Source: Silene noctiflora
Lineage: Eukaryota; Streptophyta; Magnoliopsida; Caryophyllales; Caryophyllaceae
DNA: 37,859 bases
Direction: 5' to 3'
NCBI GenBank assembly: GCA_009801015.1
Contig: VHZZ01004021.1
Location: forward strand, 36,118-73,976
The notes beneath the pieces were generated by a model. That model had not been told where the DNA came from, did not search any database, and saw only the letters and a program-made list of their open reading frames with translations. This document shows, piece after piece, positions 1 to 10,400 of this stretch (positions within the stretch are counted from its first letter, which is position 1; each line of letters begins with the position of its first letter). The translations under genes were made by a program, and so were the position numbers.

Positions 1-136
1 GTGGAGGGGTGCCCCCACCTTTTGCTTTATTCGTTTTGTGAGTGACATTACCCGTCACAAATACCGACCCGTCACAAGGGAGACGCTTTGTTTTGTTGCT
101 TGTTTTTATGACATTTACCAAGTTACGACTAATGGG
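1..136. other. No gene; possible repeat fragment
   Basis: No supportable gene is seen here. Positions 50-82 hold two close copies of CCCGTCACAA separated by ATACCGA, which resembles the edge of a dispersed plant MITE cut off by the window start. This is an impression only. Confidence 0.25.
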
Positions 137-478
137 TAGCACAGAAACTCCTCCTAACCAGTCGTCTCGTGTCGGGCACCGATATTTGTCGGACACACGC
201 GGACACGGTTAAATGTGTCAGATACCTATAAATGAGGAATGAGATGTCGAAAGATTGAAAGAGATTGATTAGAAGACGGATTTGAGTGGGAAATGAGAAT
301 AAGTTATAGTTAAAGTCAACTTTTACCTTCAATTATTTAAATTTAATATCAAATACATTTACAAAAATAAAATGGTATGTTAATTATAACTATAAAATAT
401 ATATATTATTAAATTTAAATAACGTGTCCCGTATTCTAAATTTCATAAAATATCGTGTTCGTGTCTGTTTTGGTGCTA
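137..478. mobile_element. hAT-like non-autonomous MITE (candidate)
   Basis: The left edge GTAGCACAGAAAC (136-148) and the right edge GTTTTGGTGCTAC (467-479) are inverted repeats matching at 11 of 13 positions. The subterminal zones are rich in GTGTCGGACAC-type sequence on the left and GTGTTCGTGTC on the right, as in plant hAT elements with CACGGACAC-rich ends. The interior is AT-rich and has no coding capacity. No convincing 8-bp target duplication flanks it, so the superfamily call is inference. Confidence 0.4.
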
Positions 479-1273
479 CTTAGCTCACAAGCATCTAATG
501 CACCGAGCAAAGACTTGTTACCATGGAGGAAAAATATGTGAAATTTAAATTAGTGTTATGCATAAGAGATATAATTAAGTCTTTCTTAAGATGAAAGTAT
601 CCGTCTTAAGATTAAAACGGTTTAAATATAACTGCACCTGCATATATAAGGTAAATTTTTGCTATTCTATATGCATTCTTCTTTTGTCTCATCTATTATA
701 TTTGACTCGTCTTAAGTTTACGATCGATATTGCCATCATAAACAAGAATTTGTGAAAAAATAGTAAATATTGCTAATTAACAAGTAGAAACATACAATAT
801 TTTCTTTTGGTCCGTATATCTTATATTCTTATTATCACGATCAAATTAAATATTACGCGAAAACATACAATGTTAATAATCTGGATTGGAGGGAGTAGTT
901 GTAGTTCTATTGTTTCTCTACAATTGGAATTTTTCCGTCATCTCTTCGCTTGTTGATGGCTCGTCAGCTGTGTGATTGTCCATTCGTCTAAGGATCAATA
1001 AGCTTTCAACTCGGAAAAAGAATTGACATACAGAGTAGATACAAATTTATAAGTCGAACCACACACAAGAATTGATCTGATAAGTTTATTCCATTTACAA
1101 GTTACAACGAATAGAAGCCACATTACTGCGACTTAAATGAATACGGGATTAAGAAACCTATACACCACTACGGAGTATAAAACTAACTTACAGGCCATTT
1201 AATTAATTTTAAAAAAATATCGATCGACTATATACAACATGTACAGCGTAGCCACATTGTTTCGCTTCTCCTC
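479..1273. other. AT-rich intergenic DNA, no gene seen
   Basis: No exon-like frame is recognised. Positions about 575-745 contain several CTTAAG-centred stretches (for example ATCCGTCTTAAG near 600 and TCGTCTTAAG near 711) that could be a worn MITE, but no clean inverted arms could be drawn. GGAGGGAGTA near 888 looks like one end of a Stowaway-type MITE with no partner. Confidence 0.3.
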
Positions 1274-1407
1274 TTAACAAGTCCCATCTTCACCTGAAGA
1301 GAAAGCATTCAGCAAATTATCGGTGTTGTCCAGATAACTAACTCCAGAGGCAATAGAACTTAAGAAGCAATTCAAGCAAGCTGGCAAGCCCCCAAGGCAG
1401 ACTGGCA
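1274..1407 (-). CDS. Possible terminal exon of an unidentified gene
   Basis: On the minus strand, a frame opens after a plausible acceptor (CTCTGCCAG, about 1408) and runs to a TAA at 1274-1276. It gives about 44 residues: a Cys/Leu-rich start (CLGGLPACLNCF) and then a polar end (YLDNTDNLLNAFSSGEDGTC). Composition and complexity look more coding-like than the AT-rich flanks. I do not recognise the family and no upstream exon is visible; about 700 bp further on a LINE begins. An open stretch this long arises by chance fairly often, so confidence is low. It may be the last exon of a gene broken by transposons, or nothing. Confidence 0.2.
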
Positions 1408-2095
1408 GAGTACACGAGGGAATTGGGGGTCCTTAAAATTTAACTAAACACACTGCAATCTGCATCGACAAATACATTTGGTGCTTCAGAATTGGACATA
1501 CATGCTCGATATGTAAAAAGAGCATCGTTCTGAAATGCTAGTCAAATTACTATTGTAGACTTCCTCCCCCAATGTTCCTATCGGCCATCTCTATTCGAAC
1601 GACCACTCTCATGGGCAAGCACATCTTTCTCTCATTCCCTCTCTCTCTCCTCCCACACCTTTCAATCCCTCCCATACGTACATTTTTGAAAAGACAATGT
1701 TTTTAACTTTTGAAATAGGATACTTTAAGTTGAGTAGAAGAGTTATACGAAGTAATACTTTTCAAAAAAGAAAATACAAACACGAAACACATGATATAGA
1801 TCTGGGATGGGGACACGGATGCCAAGAGGAGACTGACTATCATTAACTTTTATCGTAAAGTAGATGGTGAGTAGTAGGTGAAGGGAAGAATGTGGGAAGC
1901 TGAATTATGCTGGAGGTAAGGGAAGCTTGGGCAAGAGAAATGAGGGAGAGGGGAGAGGGGTGGAAAGGGGATTTTGGTGAGTTTGCCATTAGGTAGGTAA
2001 TCTAGGTGATGCTGATGATGGGGTTTGAATGGTCGTGGGCTTGTTGTCATAGGTTGAGGGATGGTTGTCCAGGGCTACCAACATGGGGGTGATTA
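1408..2095. other. Intergenic, no gene seen
   Basis: Sequence has strand-biased purine-rich and pyrimidine-rich blocks (pyrimidine-rich at 1620-1675, GA/GT-rich at 1860-2010). No coding frame with family resemblance was found. The 5' limit of the downstream LINE may lie at the end of this block but cannot be fixed. Confidence 0.3.
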
Positions 2096-3512
2096 ATGGA
2101 TGGTGAGGAGGAATGGACACTAGTAGAGAGAAATAAGGACACAGGGTTAGAAAACTATGAATTCAAGCGGTATCGTAAAAAGTGGCTTGTTAGAAAGGCG
2201 TTGAGGAAGATGGAGTTGAAGAAAGCAGAGGGACCGGATGGTATACCCATAGAGGTTTGGAGGTGCTTGGGGAGAAAGTAATCGAATGGCTAACCATGCT
2301 TTTCAACAAGATTTGGAGGAGCAAAAAGATGCCATCAGCTTAGAGGAGAAGCACTCTTGTCCCTTTATATATGAATAAAGGTGATGTCCAAGAGTGTTCC
2401 AATTACCGCCAATTACCGGGGAATTAAACTTATGAGTCATACGATGAAATTATGGGAGTGGATGATTGAGCAAAGGCTTAGGAAATGTGTAGACATCTCG
2501 GATAACCAATTTGGATTTATGCATAGGAGATCGACTATGAATGCAATTTTTATCATGAGACAGTTGATGGAACACCATCGGGACAAGAAAGGGTGTGTCT
2601 CGAAAATATATTGATCTCATAAAGGACATGTATAAGGGGGCTAGTGCAAGTGATCGCACTAATGTGGGGAGAATGGAAGAATTTCCCATTACTATTGGGG
2701 TGCATCAAGGTTCCGCACTTAGTCCTTTTCTCTTTGCAATAGTTATGGATGAGTTGACAAGGGATATTCAAGATGACATTCCTTGGTGTATGATGTTTGC
2801 GGATGATATTATGTTATTGATGAGACGAAAGAGGGGGTTGAGAGAAAGTTGAATTGTGGAGGCATACTTTGGAGACTCGTGGGTTTAGGCTAAGTAGGAG
2901 TAAGACCGAGTATTTGAGATGCAGTTCAGTAACCCCGCGGGACAGAGGTGGAGAGTATTATTTTCGATGGAAATGTTGTTCAACTTTCTTTAGATATCTA
3001 GGATCTATTATTCAAAAAGATGGGGAGTTAGACGAGGATGTGGCTCATAGAATCAAAGCGGGATGGTTGAAATGGAAAAGTGCTACAGGGTTTTTATGCG
3101 ATAAAGATACGCCCAATAGATTAAAGGGAAAATTCTATCGCACGACGATTAGGCCTGCCTTACATTGTCACATTCAAAAGATGAGTGTGGCGAAGATGCG
3201 TATGTTGAGATGGATGTGCGGCCACACAAGGAAAGATCGATTAAGGAATGAGGTGATTAGGGAGAAGGTGAAAGTGGCGCCAATAGAGGACAGGATGGTG
3301 GAAAATCGACTAAGATAGTTTGGCCATGTGAGAAGGTGACCTATGGATGCACCAGTTAGGGGGCGTGGGAAACAGAAAAGGTTGCTAGGGGTAGAGGGAG
3401 ACCAAAACATACATGGTTGAGAGTTATAGAGCACGATATGAGATTTCTCGGGCTTGACGAGGGGATGGTATCGGAGAGGGCATAATGGAGGGAACTGATA
3501 CATGTGGATTTT
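2096..3512 (+). pseudogene. RTE LINE reverse transcriptase pseudogene
   Basis: Recognisable pieces in order: GPDGIPIEVW (about 2231-2260), a frameshift, NYRGIKLMSHTMKLWE and the NQFGF motif (about 2400-2540), HQGSALSPFLFAIVMDELT and the catalytic FADDI motif (about 2700-2812), a frameshift and stop near 2850, TRGFRLSRSKTEYL, FRYLGSIIQKDGELDEDVAHRI, and the C-terminal KMSVAKMRMLRWMCGHTRKDRL. Two stops follow at 3318 and 3340, and the family's final RELIHVD lies near 3490-3510. Two internal deletions are inferred against the family: about 25 residues after DKK near 2590, which removes motif A with its catalytic Asp, and about ten residues near 3165 (the usual YGTECWA segment). It cannot encode an active enzyme. 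Confidence 0.85.
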
Positions 3513-3930
3513 TAGTTTTTGATGTTATTTGAAATATTTAATGTTTTTATTTATATTTTAAAAAATTTATTTGATCTTTTCGGATTTAGTACAAGTTTTT
3601 ACCAATTTTTTATATATTAATACTTGTTTCACTTTTAGGGTATTCCGGACCCTTAAGTTTTACTTCGGTTTTTAAAATCGTTTAAATCTTTATTCTCGAT
3701 TTAAATTCTAAGTTTTATAAAAGAAATCCGAATTTAGTTTTAAAACCTATAAGGCTACCTTGACTTTTGTATTGTGTTTCACTCCCCTTTTGTTTTTCAC
3801 TTTTGTTTTTCTATATTTTCGCATTTTGATGTGTGCGTTCAGTCATGGACGGTTCTAAAGGATGATTCATATCAGCCGACCCCAAACCATTTTGGGATCA
3901 AGGCTCTGATGTAGTTGTTGTATGTTGTTA
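2096..3930 (+). mobile_element. Degenerate RTE-clade LINE (non-LTR retrotransposon)
   Basis: A reverse transcriptase-like coding region (2096-3512) is followed by an AT-rich 3' region that ends in the block CCGACCCCAAACCATTTTGG (from 3877) and an imperfect GTTGTTGTATGTTGTT tail (3913-3928). In established knowledge, this conserved 3' block plus a TTG-type simple repeat, in place of poly(A), is typical of plant RTE LINEs and the SINEs that copy their ends. The 5' end is missing or unrecognisable, as expected for a 5'-truncated copy. No target-site duplication was found. It lies downstream of the 3' end of ATG2, pointing towards that gene. Confidence 0.85.
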
Positions 3931-4406
3931 ACTCTCACGCTAACAAGTTTAAGCAAGTCTTGTCGTCAGTTTGCATGAATTTTTTTATTCCATAACCACA
4001 AAATATACACATTAATATTTTTAACCTAATCTCTCTTCGAATTATAACTTCATTTTCATCCTTTTATGACATATTCTTTTATTCCTTGCCAATATAATAC
4101 CCTCCAAAAACAAGTTTGTAACATTTATGTTTTCAGTGAACCTTTTATTTTCACTTCTCTAGCTCTTTACGATAATATATTACATCTAGTTCATGTCATT
4201 TCACTATTGTTGTTCAATAAATACTTTTTTGGTTTTGTGTGGTTCTCTTTTTTGTCACTGATTGTATTAAAACACAAGCAAGCTTCTTAAACACATGCGA
4301 GTAAAGCAACACAATGGACTATTAAACTCACATGATCAGAGAAGTCTCCCTTATATGCGCTCTGCACTGGTAAATGTTACACGGAAACATGATTTAGTGG
4401 ACATAT
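3931..4406. other. ATG2 3' flank and 3' UTR region
   Basis: There is no coding frame of note. On the minus strand, the part next to 4407 should be ATG2 3' untranslated sequence, since the stop codon ends at 4407. No unambiguous AATAAA signal was identified, so the transcript end is not placed. The distal part is AT-rich spacer between ATG2 and the plus-strand LINE. Confidence 0.4.
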
Positions 4407-7400
4407 TCAGCACTTCGAGGAGTGATTTGGCCCCAAGTATTTGTTCATAGATTCCTCCTTACGTTCAGGATCAAGGCTGCAAAAGCATCATTTAGGTAAA
4501 TAACTTAACAATATGAGAAATTATTCAGGAATGATATAATACCAACCTGTTCCTGACACCAACAAGAGCAGAGTGTAGAGCTTGTGCAGCAGCAGAAGCA
4601 GGAGCTATGGCAGCAGCAGGAGCTCCCTTGAAAGCTGTCACCAGAGCTGAACCAGCACTACCATCACGCCGATACGTTTTTATTGGACTATGAATTATTG
4701 CAGATGCAGACTTTCCCAAACCACTGCTAAGTCTCTCACACGCCTGTCAAATTTTGCGATTTAATATTCTGAAGTAATGTTGCTAGATTAAAATTTGAAA
4801 CAGTGAATAGATCATGCTAACGATTGGCTACATGCCCACATGCAGTAATCCATGAACCCTTTGCACATATAATCCATAAACCTTTGGCCAACAAAAAATG
4901 CTAGAAACACACAACAGAGAAGAAATATGTCTTACACTGAACCCCACTAATATCGTCAAAATAGCTTTAAAAGGAGGGGATCTCGTCTGGGCCATCATTT
5001 AAAGCATTCACAATGGTCATGGGTGATATTTAGTAATACAAAAGATATAGGTCTGACATAGACATAACCTATTGGCCTTTCAACTATTTTTTATGTTCAC
5101 GAAGATATAGACATAACCATAAACATCACCTATTGCCTTTCAATTATCTTTTTGTTGACAGAATAATACTACTGTAATGTTTCCGCAATATGTGTCATCC
5201 ACTGACAATGGAAAGAATAAATGAATGCATGAAAGCTTAGGTACTAGGCAATTATTTGTCAAACAAGCTTCCAGTAAAACCCTGTTCCTCCCATTTACCT
5301 TTCTTCAAATAAAGGTACTACATGATTATAATTTGGCTTGCTGAGATCACTAAATGGCTCCATCTTGTACCTCCCATTTTCATTTATCAATGGATGGAAC
5401 AATCACGTCAAATAAATGTACAAGTACCAATGTTCACTCATAATGTTAGTCTCTCAAATTTCAAAGGAGCTCAAACTCATTGCAGATATTAACAAAAGGC
5501 TCTACATCACAAGAAAAAAAAAAGTGCACTAAAATCAACAGTTTGGAGGAGAAAGTGGTGAAGGAAATAAGATAGGCAGTAATATATTTTCCAAACTGAA
5601 GCAGCTAAGCAGATATATATTAACCTGTTGCAGTCCATGTTGAGCATCTTGTGGTTGCTCAGACCCAAGGCTTGACTTCAGTTTACTCCTCATAGGTCGG
5701 GAAACAGAAGGCTGCATGCGTGTAAGTATACACTCAGCATGCAACAGAACTTCATGAGCCCCAGCTACCAAATGAACACCAAGTCCTAGAGCTTCGATTG
5801 AGATGCTTCTGAGAAATGATATGGTGCCTGAAAATGAAACAATGAACGATCTTTGCTAAAATTATAAAGACGATTAATTAAAAAAATGACATCCCAACTC
5901 CCAAGTCACTGAATAGGGACCTTGCAATCTACCAGGCATACTTTCAAACACAGCTTGCACGATACTCCCACGGTCTTTGATTATTTATCTTCCCTTCTCA
6001 CTCTTATTCCCATTCCTTCACCGGCCCCACTTACCTCCACCTTTACACCAGAAATACACCACTACCAGTGAATACCATCAACACCACCTACCGCAATCAG
6101 TCAATCACTACTGTAAACACCACCGAACATCATTAACACCATCCATCACCACCGACTACCCTTTATTGCCTCCCAACACCGCTTAACACAACCACCACCA
6201 TCCATCACCAGAAACACCAATAGACCTTAACCATCTCCTTACACCACTGAATACCACCACCACCACCACCACCGACCTAAAAACTTCCCCACAACCCACA
6301 AATCCTCCTAGAGGAGCAGATTTGGCAGAGGCCGATTTTGATGACCCTCAAGTGGTCGAAAAGCGAGGAGGTGGAGAGTGTTGGATGGGACTAGGGTGCC
6401 TGGTGGTGAGTACACAGATGGAGTGGTGGGGTGGCGGGGAAAGAGGTGTGGGATTTATTAGGTTAAAATTTGAAGTGTAAGTGATTGGGGGTAGTGGCAA
6501 GTTTTGTAATTATAGAATGTTCAGGAGGATAGTTTGGTCAAAGTAACTAAAAATCAAAAGAATTGAGAAGTGGGAAGAGGACCAAAAAAAAAAAAACTTC
6601 CCATTAGGGAAAGTAGGAAGAAAACCGAAAAATGGGGGGGGGAGTATTAATTAGCAAATTTAGTTGTACATATTACTTTCTAGTTCAACAAGAGGATATT
6701 GATTAAAGGACACCCAAGGTATGACGCCCATATACAAAAAGAGATAAAGGGGGTTAGGTGAGACTCATATACCAACATAGATCTAAAGGATTAAGCTATC
6801 GAGCTATCAAGAGTACTCTAATCTATATAGAGAACAAAAGTTAAGTGCAGGTGAGAGTGTAACACTAATTATTTTGTCCAATATGAAATTATCACTGGAA
6901 CTTGGGAGAGGCCGTCTTACCATTTGTTTTGGACAAACAGGTTTAGTATTGAAGGTTTCTGTATGAGCTTTTAAAGAGTCAAATGAGGTATTAATAAAAA
7001 AATATAAATTCATTATGAAAGCTCACATGGTCTAACCATAAGATATAGAACGATGCCCTAATCCAAGTCATGCTCTTTATATACGCACTTTACTCTCATT
7101 TCCACACAAACACAAAGAATCAACCAAGATAAGAAATGGCTACCTCTTTGTAAACCCTTCACCAATTTGTAATCCTTCTTGTAATTCTTCACTGGCAAAG
7201 ATAGCAATTTTGCAGCACCAGAGCCAACAGCAACAAAGGATCGAATGGTTGGAAGCCCCTTTAATAACTTATGGATCTACATTAATTTTATAAAAGAGTC
7301 TTCATTAGTAGCAGTTAAGATTCAAGAAACATATAAGAATGATATAATGCCATACTAATTTATCGTTAATAGTGCAAGTGAAACCTGATTTTGAGAAATA

Positions 7401-10400
7401 TCTTCTAGCCATTCCCCAAGTGCTGTTTCACAAACATTGTTCCAGCCATAAACACCAGCAGCTTGAACATGTTTGAGTTGCAGCTCAACTCCCTGTATTG
7501 AGTATTTCATTGCTCATAAACCGTTACAAAGATATCAACGGTGTCACTCATTTACAACACACACAAAACATAAGAAACATCTAAGTCCTGATATTGTGTA
7601 ATATGTAGCATCTTATCAAAAATCAACCAATGACAAGCACCTCCTTACTCCTTGGAGATGAAAACATCCACACAGAACCTAAACGACTTATTCTCTAGGC
7701 TATCATAAAGCGTAGCTTTCTACAAAATTGAACAAGTGTCATCTTAGCTTCTAAATGCAATAATCTGAAAATTGAAGCTTAACTCTTTGGCTTCTTACTT
7801 ATGGAAGCCTTACCCTCAAGTGTTGGCCCCTCAATTCCACTATTTCTGAATTTCACTAGATTAAGCTTACTATTGAGGTAGAACAATGCATAGGGATATA
7901 GGTCCTTTTTCCTATATTACAATGATGGATGGCAATAAACGTAGTCATATATGATTAAAAGATTCAAAATTGAAAAGAGTATAGAAAACCAGTCATCAAC
8001 AAGTATTATTTTCAGCTCACATCAAACAATAGGAGTATAATAATAGTCCACGATTAGTTACCTTCCATGGAACTAGATTTACAAGTTCCACATACTTGCC
8101 GGAGCTCAATGCAGCAAGGTCAATACGGCTAGGAGAGTAATCAACTCTTGCAACAATGGGTTTGATGTCAAACTTCTGCAACAATTGCATAAAAATGCCA
8201 GTAAGCTCGCCAAATAGCCATTAATATTACACTATGAGCAACTTATTTAAGCTTCCAATAAAATCCATAACTACTCGACACTAATCACAGCCTCGTAAAC
8301 AAAAAAATTTGAATTTTTGTTATTTCACTTTTCTAACTTGAAATTGATGATTCGAAATGAAATCCGTGTTTCCAAACTAGAAAAGTGAAATAACAAAAAT
8401 TCATTTCCCTTTGGTGTGAGAGTGTTCTCCCAGCGTGCCTTCTATGACTAAAATATCAGCAGGAGATTTATGGGACTTCCGAAGATAGATCTTCAAAAGG
8501 TTGTCCTAAGTCTACGCTTTCCTAAAGTTTTCCTCTAATGAACTATATCCTCTCTAAGAATCAAATAAATTGTCCTAAAACCCTGTAACATCGATTTATA
8601 TGGGAACCATGTGTGGCTATGTCACTCAACCTATTTAATAATCCTAAAGAGCTCGTGCCGGGCACTCAATACTCAACATATAGCACTTGAACTTCATTTG
8701 AGGCCAAAACATGATTATCAAAAACCACCCATATTGGATACTTGTTGCTGAATCAAAGTACCATTGGAGTGAGGTTGTAATTTTCAATAGATTGTTCATC
8801 GGCCGAATAAATGTGGTTTTTAAACATCAACTTCACAAAAAATGCTACTCAAACCCTAGTAAATCATATAAACTGAATCGATTAGGATAGAAATGCTTTA
8901 TCAAAATATTTGTTCATAAAAAATTCTGAAATCAAAAGCAAGGAAACATATAAATATATATATATATATAGACTACGATCATATATGCATCACTCATGGG
9001 AAAGGACTGTCACCAGATACCCCACCCATCACAGCAGTCACCAGATTGTAAAAGGTAGAAACCATTCGATAGTCTTGGACATTAGAATTATACACGACAA
9101 TGAGAATTTGATTATTTCAAACCTCTTCAGTGGAGCCTCAAAGAAAAATAAATCAATATACCAAAATGATCAGCAGAGCATATAATAACAATAGCGGCCT
9201 TATTCCAAAGATGGTCTCAGCTAGCATGAATCTTACCCAAAATAGTAACATAAACAATTGATTGGGACAGTAAAAAATGAAATAGGTAACCCAATGAATG
9301 GATAGGAGGGAGCCGGGAGGATAACCCAAAAGATGACAAATCCCGGAAAAAATGCAAGACTTCCTCTCTTATCAAAACTGTAAGAAGAAATAGATAACTA
9401 CACAGCTGAACACTTGCCTGGAAAAATGGAAGCAATGCCTCCTCAGCGATGCCATCATCATTGAACTTATTATCTCTACTTGGACTTACATCTGATACAC
9501 CTGAATCCTCTGTATCACTTTGTTGTTCAACTGGGGACCCCTTATTTCCAAAGAAGGCAACCAGAAAGTCAAGCTGGCTCTGATGAAGATGCAATAATAT
9601 AGGAAGGACAGCTATACGTAACCTGCAAACAGCTGTTTGTTAGACTTGTTGCACTCACAAAGAACTGCGCAAGAGGGACAATCACTGCCTTATTAATATA
9701 CTAATATTCATCAATAACCACCAATTGTAATAAACCACACAAACATGAGTCATTGTAGAAATTAGCCAGTATCAGCAGTTCATACATCTTGCTTCCCAAA
9801 CCCCACAAGCGAGAGTACTCGCACTAGGTTATATAGGAGAAGATGTCTCAGTTGAAGTGGAAGATGAATATTCTCTCATCACAAATATTATTAAAAGTTG
9901 AAGATGCAATAAAATACTAAAAATCAAAAACTAATTTTTAATTTCTCTTTTCTCATGAGAGGTCAAACATTACAAATCTCCAGGGCTCACGGTACTGAAT
10001 AAAGCCACAGGCTAATTTTGTCACCTCCTTGGTGTCCTTTAATTAATATTTTCTCTGAACTATATAAAAAACAGGACAAGGTACAATGGGTTTAATTGTC
10101 GAAACTAATACACATCTATTGTCTTATGTCCCAGTGCAAGATAGCTTGGCTAACGAATGCCAAAAGTCCAGTCAATAGTTCTTGAGGGTCTAAGTACAAT
10201 ATACAGGCACAGACGCACAGTGAACACATATTATGTATCTCAAAAACTGTCTGTTTAAATCTTCCTGCACATATTAGAATTATGGTTTTCTCTCCAAAAA
10301 TCAGTTCATATTAACAACAAACCTGCAGAGTCAATTAAGCCACGTATAAACCTTTCACCGAGACCTATTTCAAGATGGACTACAAACAACAGTGATCTAG

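Noticed and set aside
886-897. GGAGGGAGTA as one end of a Stowaway MITE
   Set aside because: No inverted partner or TA-bounded left end could be found upstream.
6045-6290. CACCA-rich frames in ATG2 intron 10 as a proline/histidine-rich protein
   Set aside because: Low-complexity sequence inside a candidate transposon within an intron, with no start, domain or splice context.
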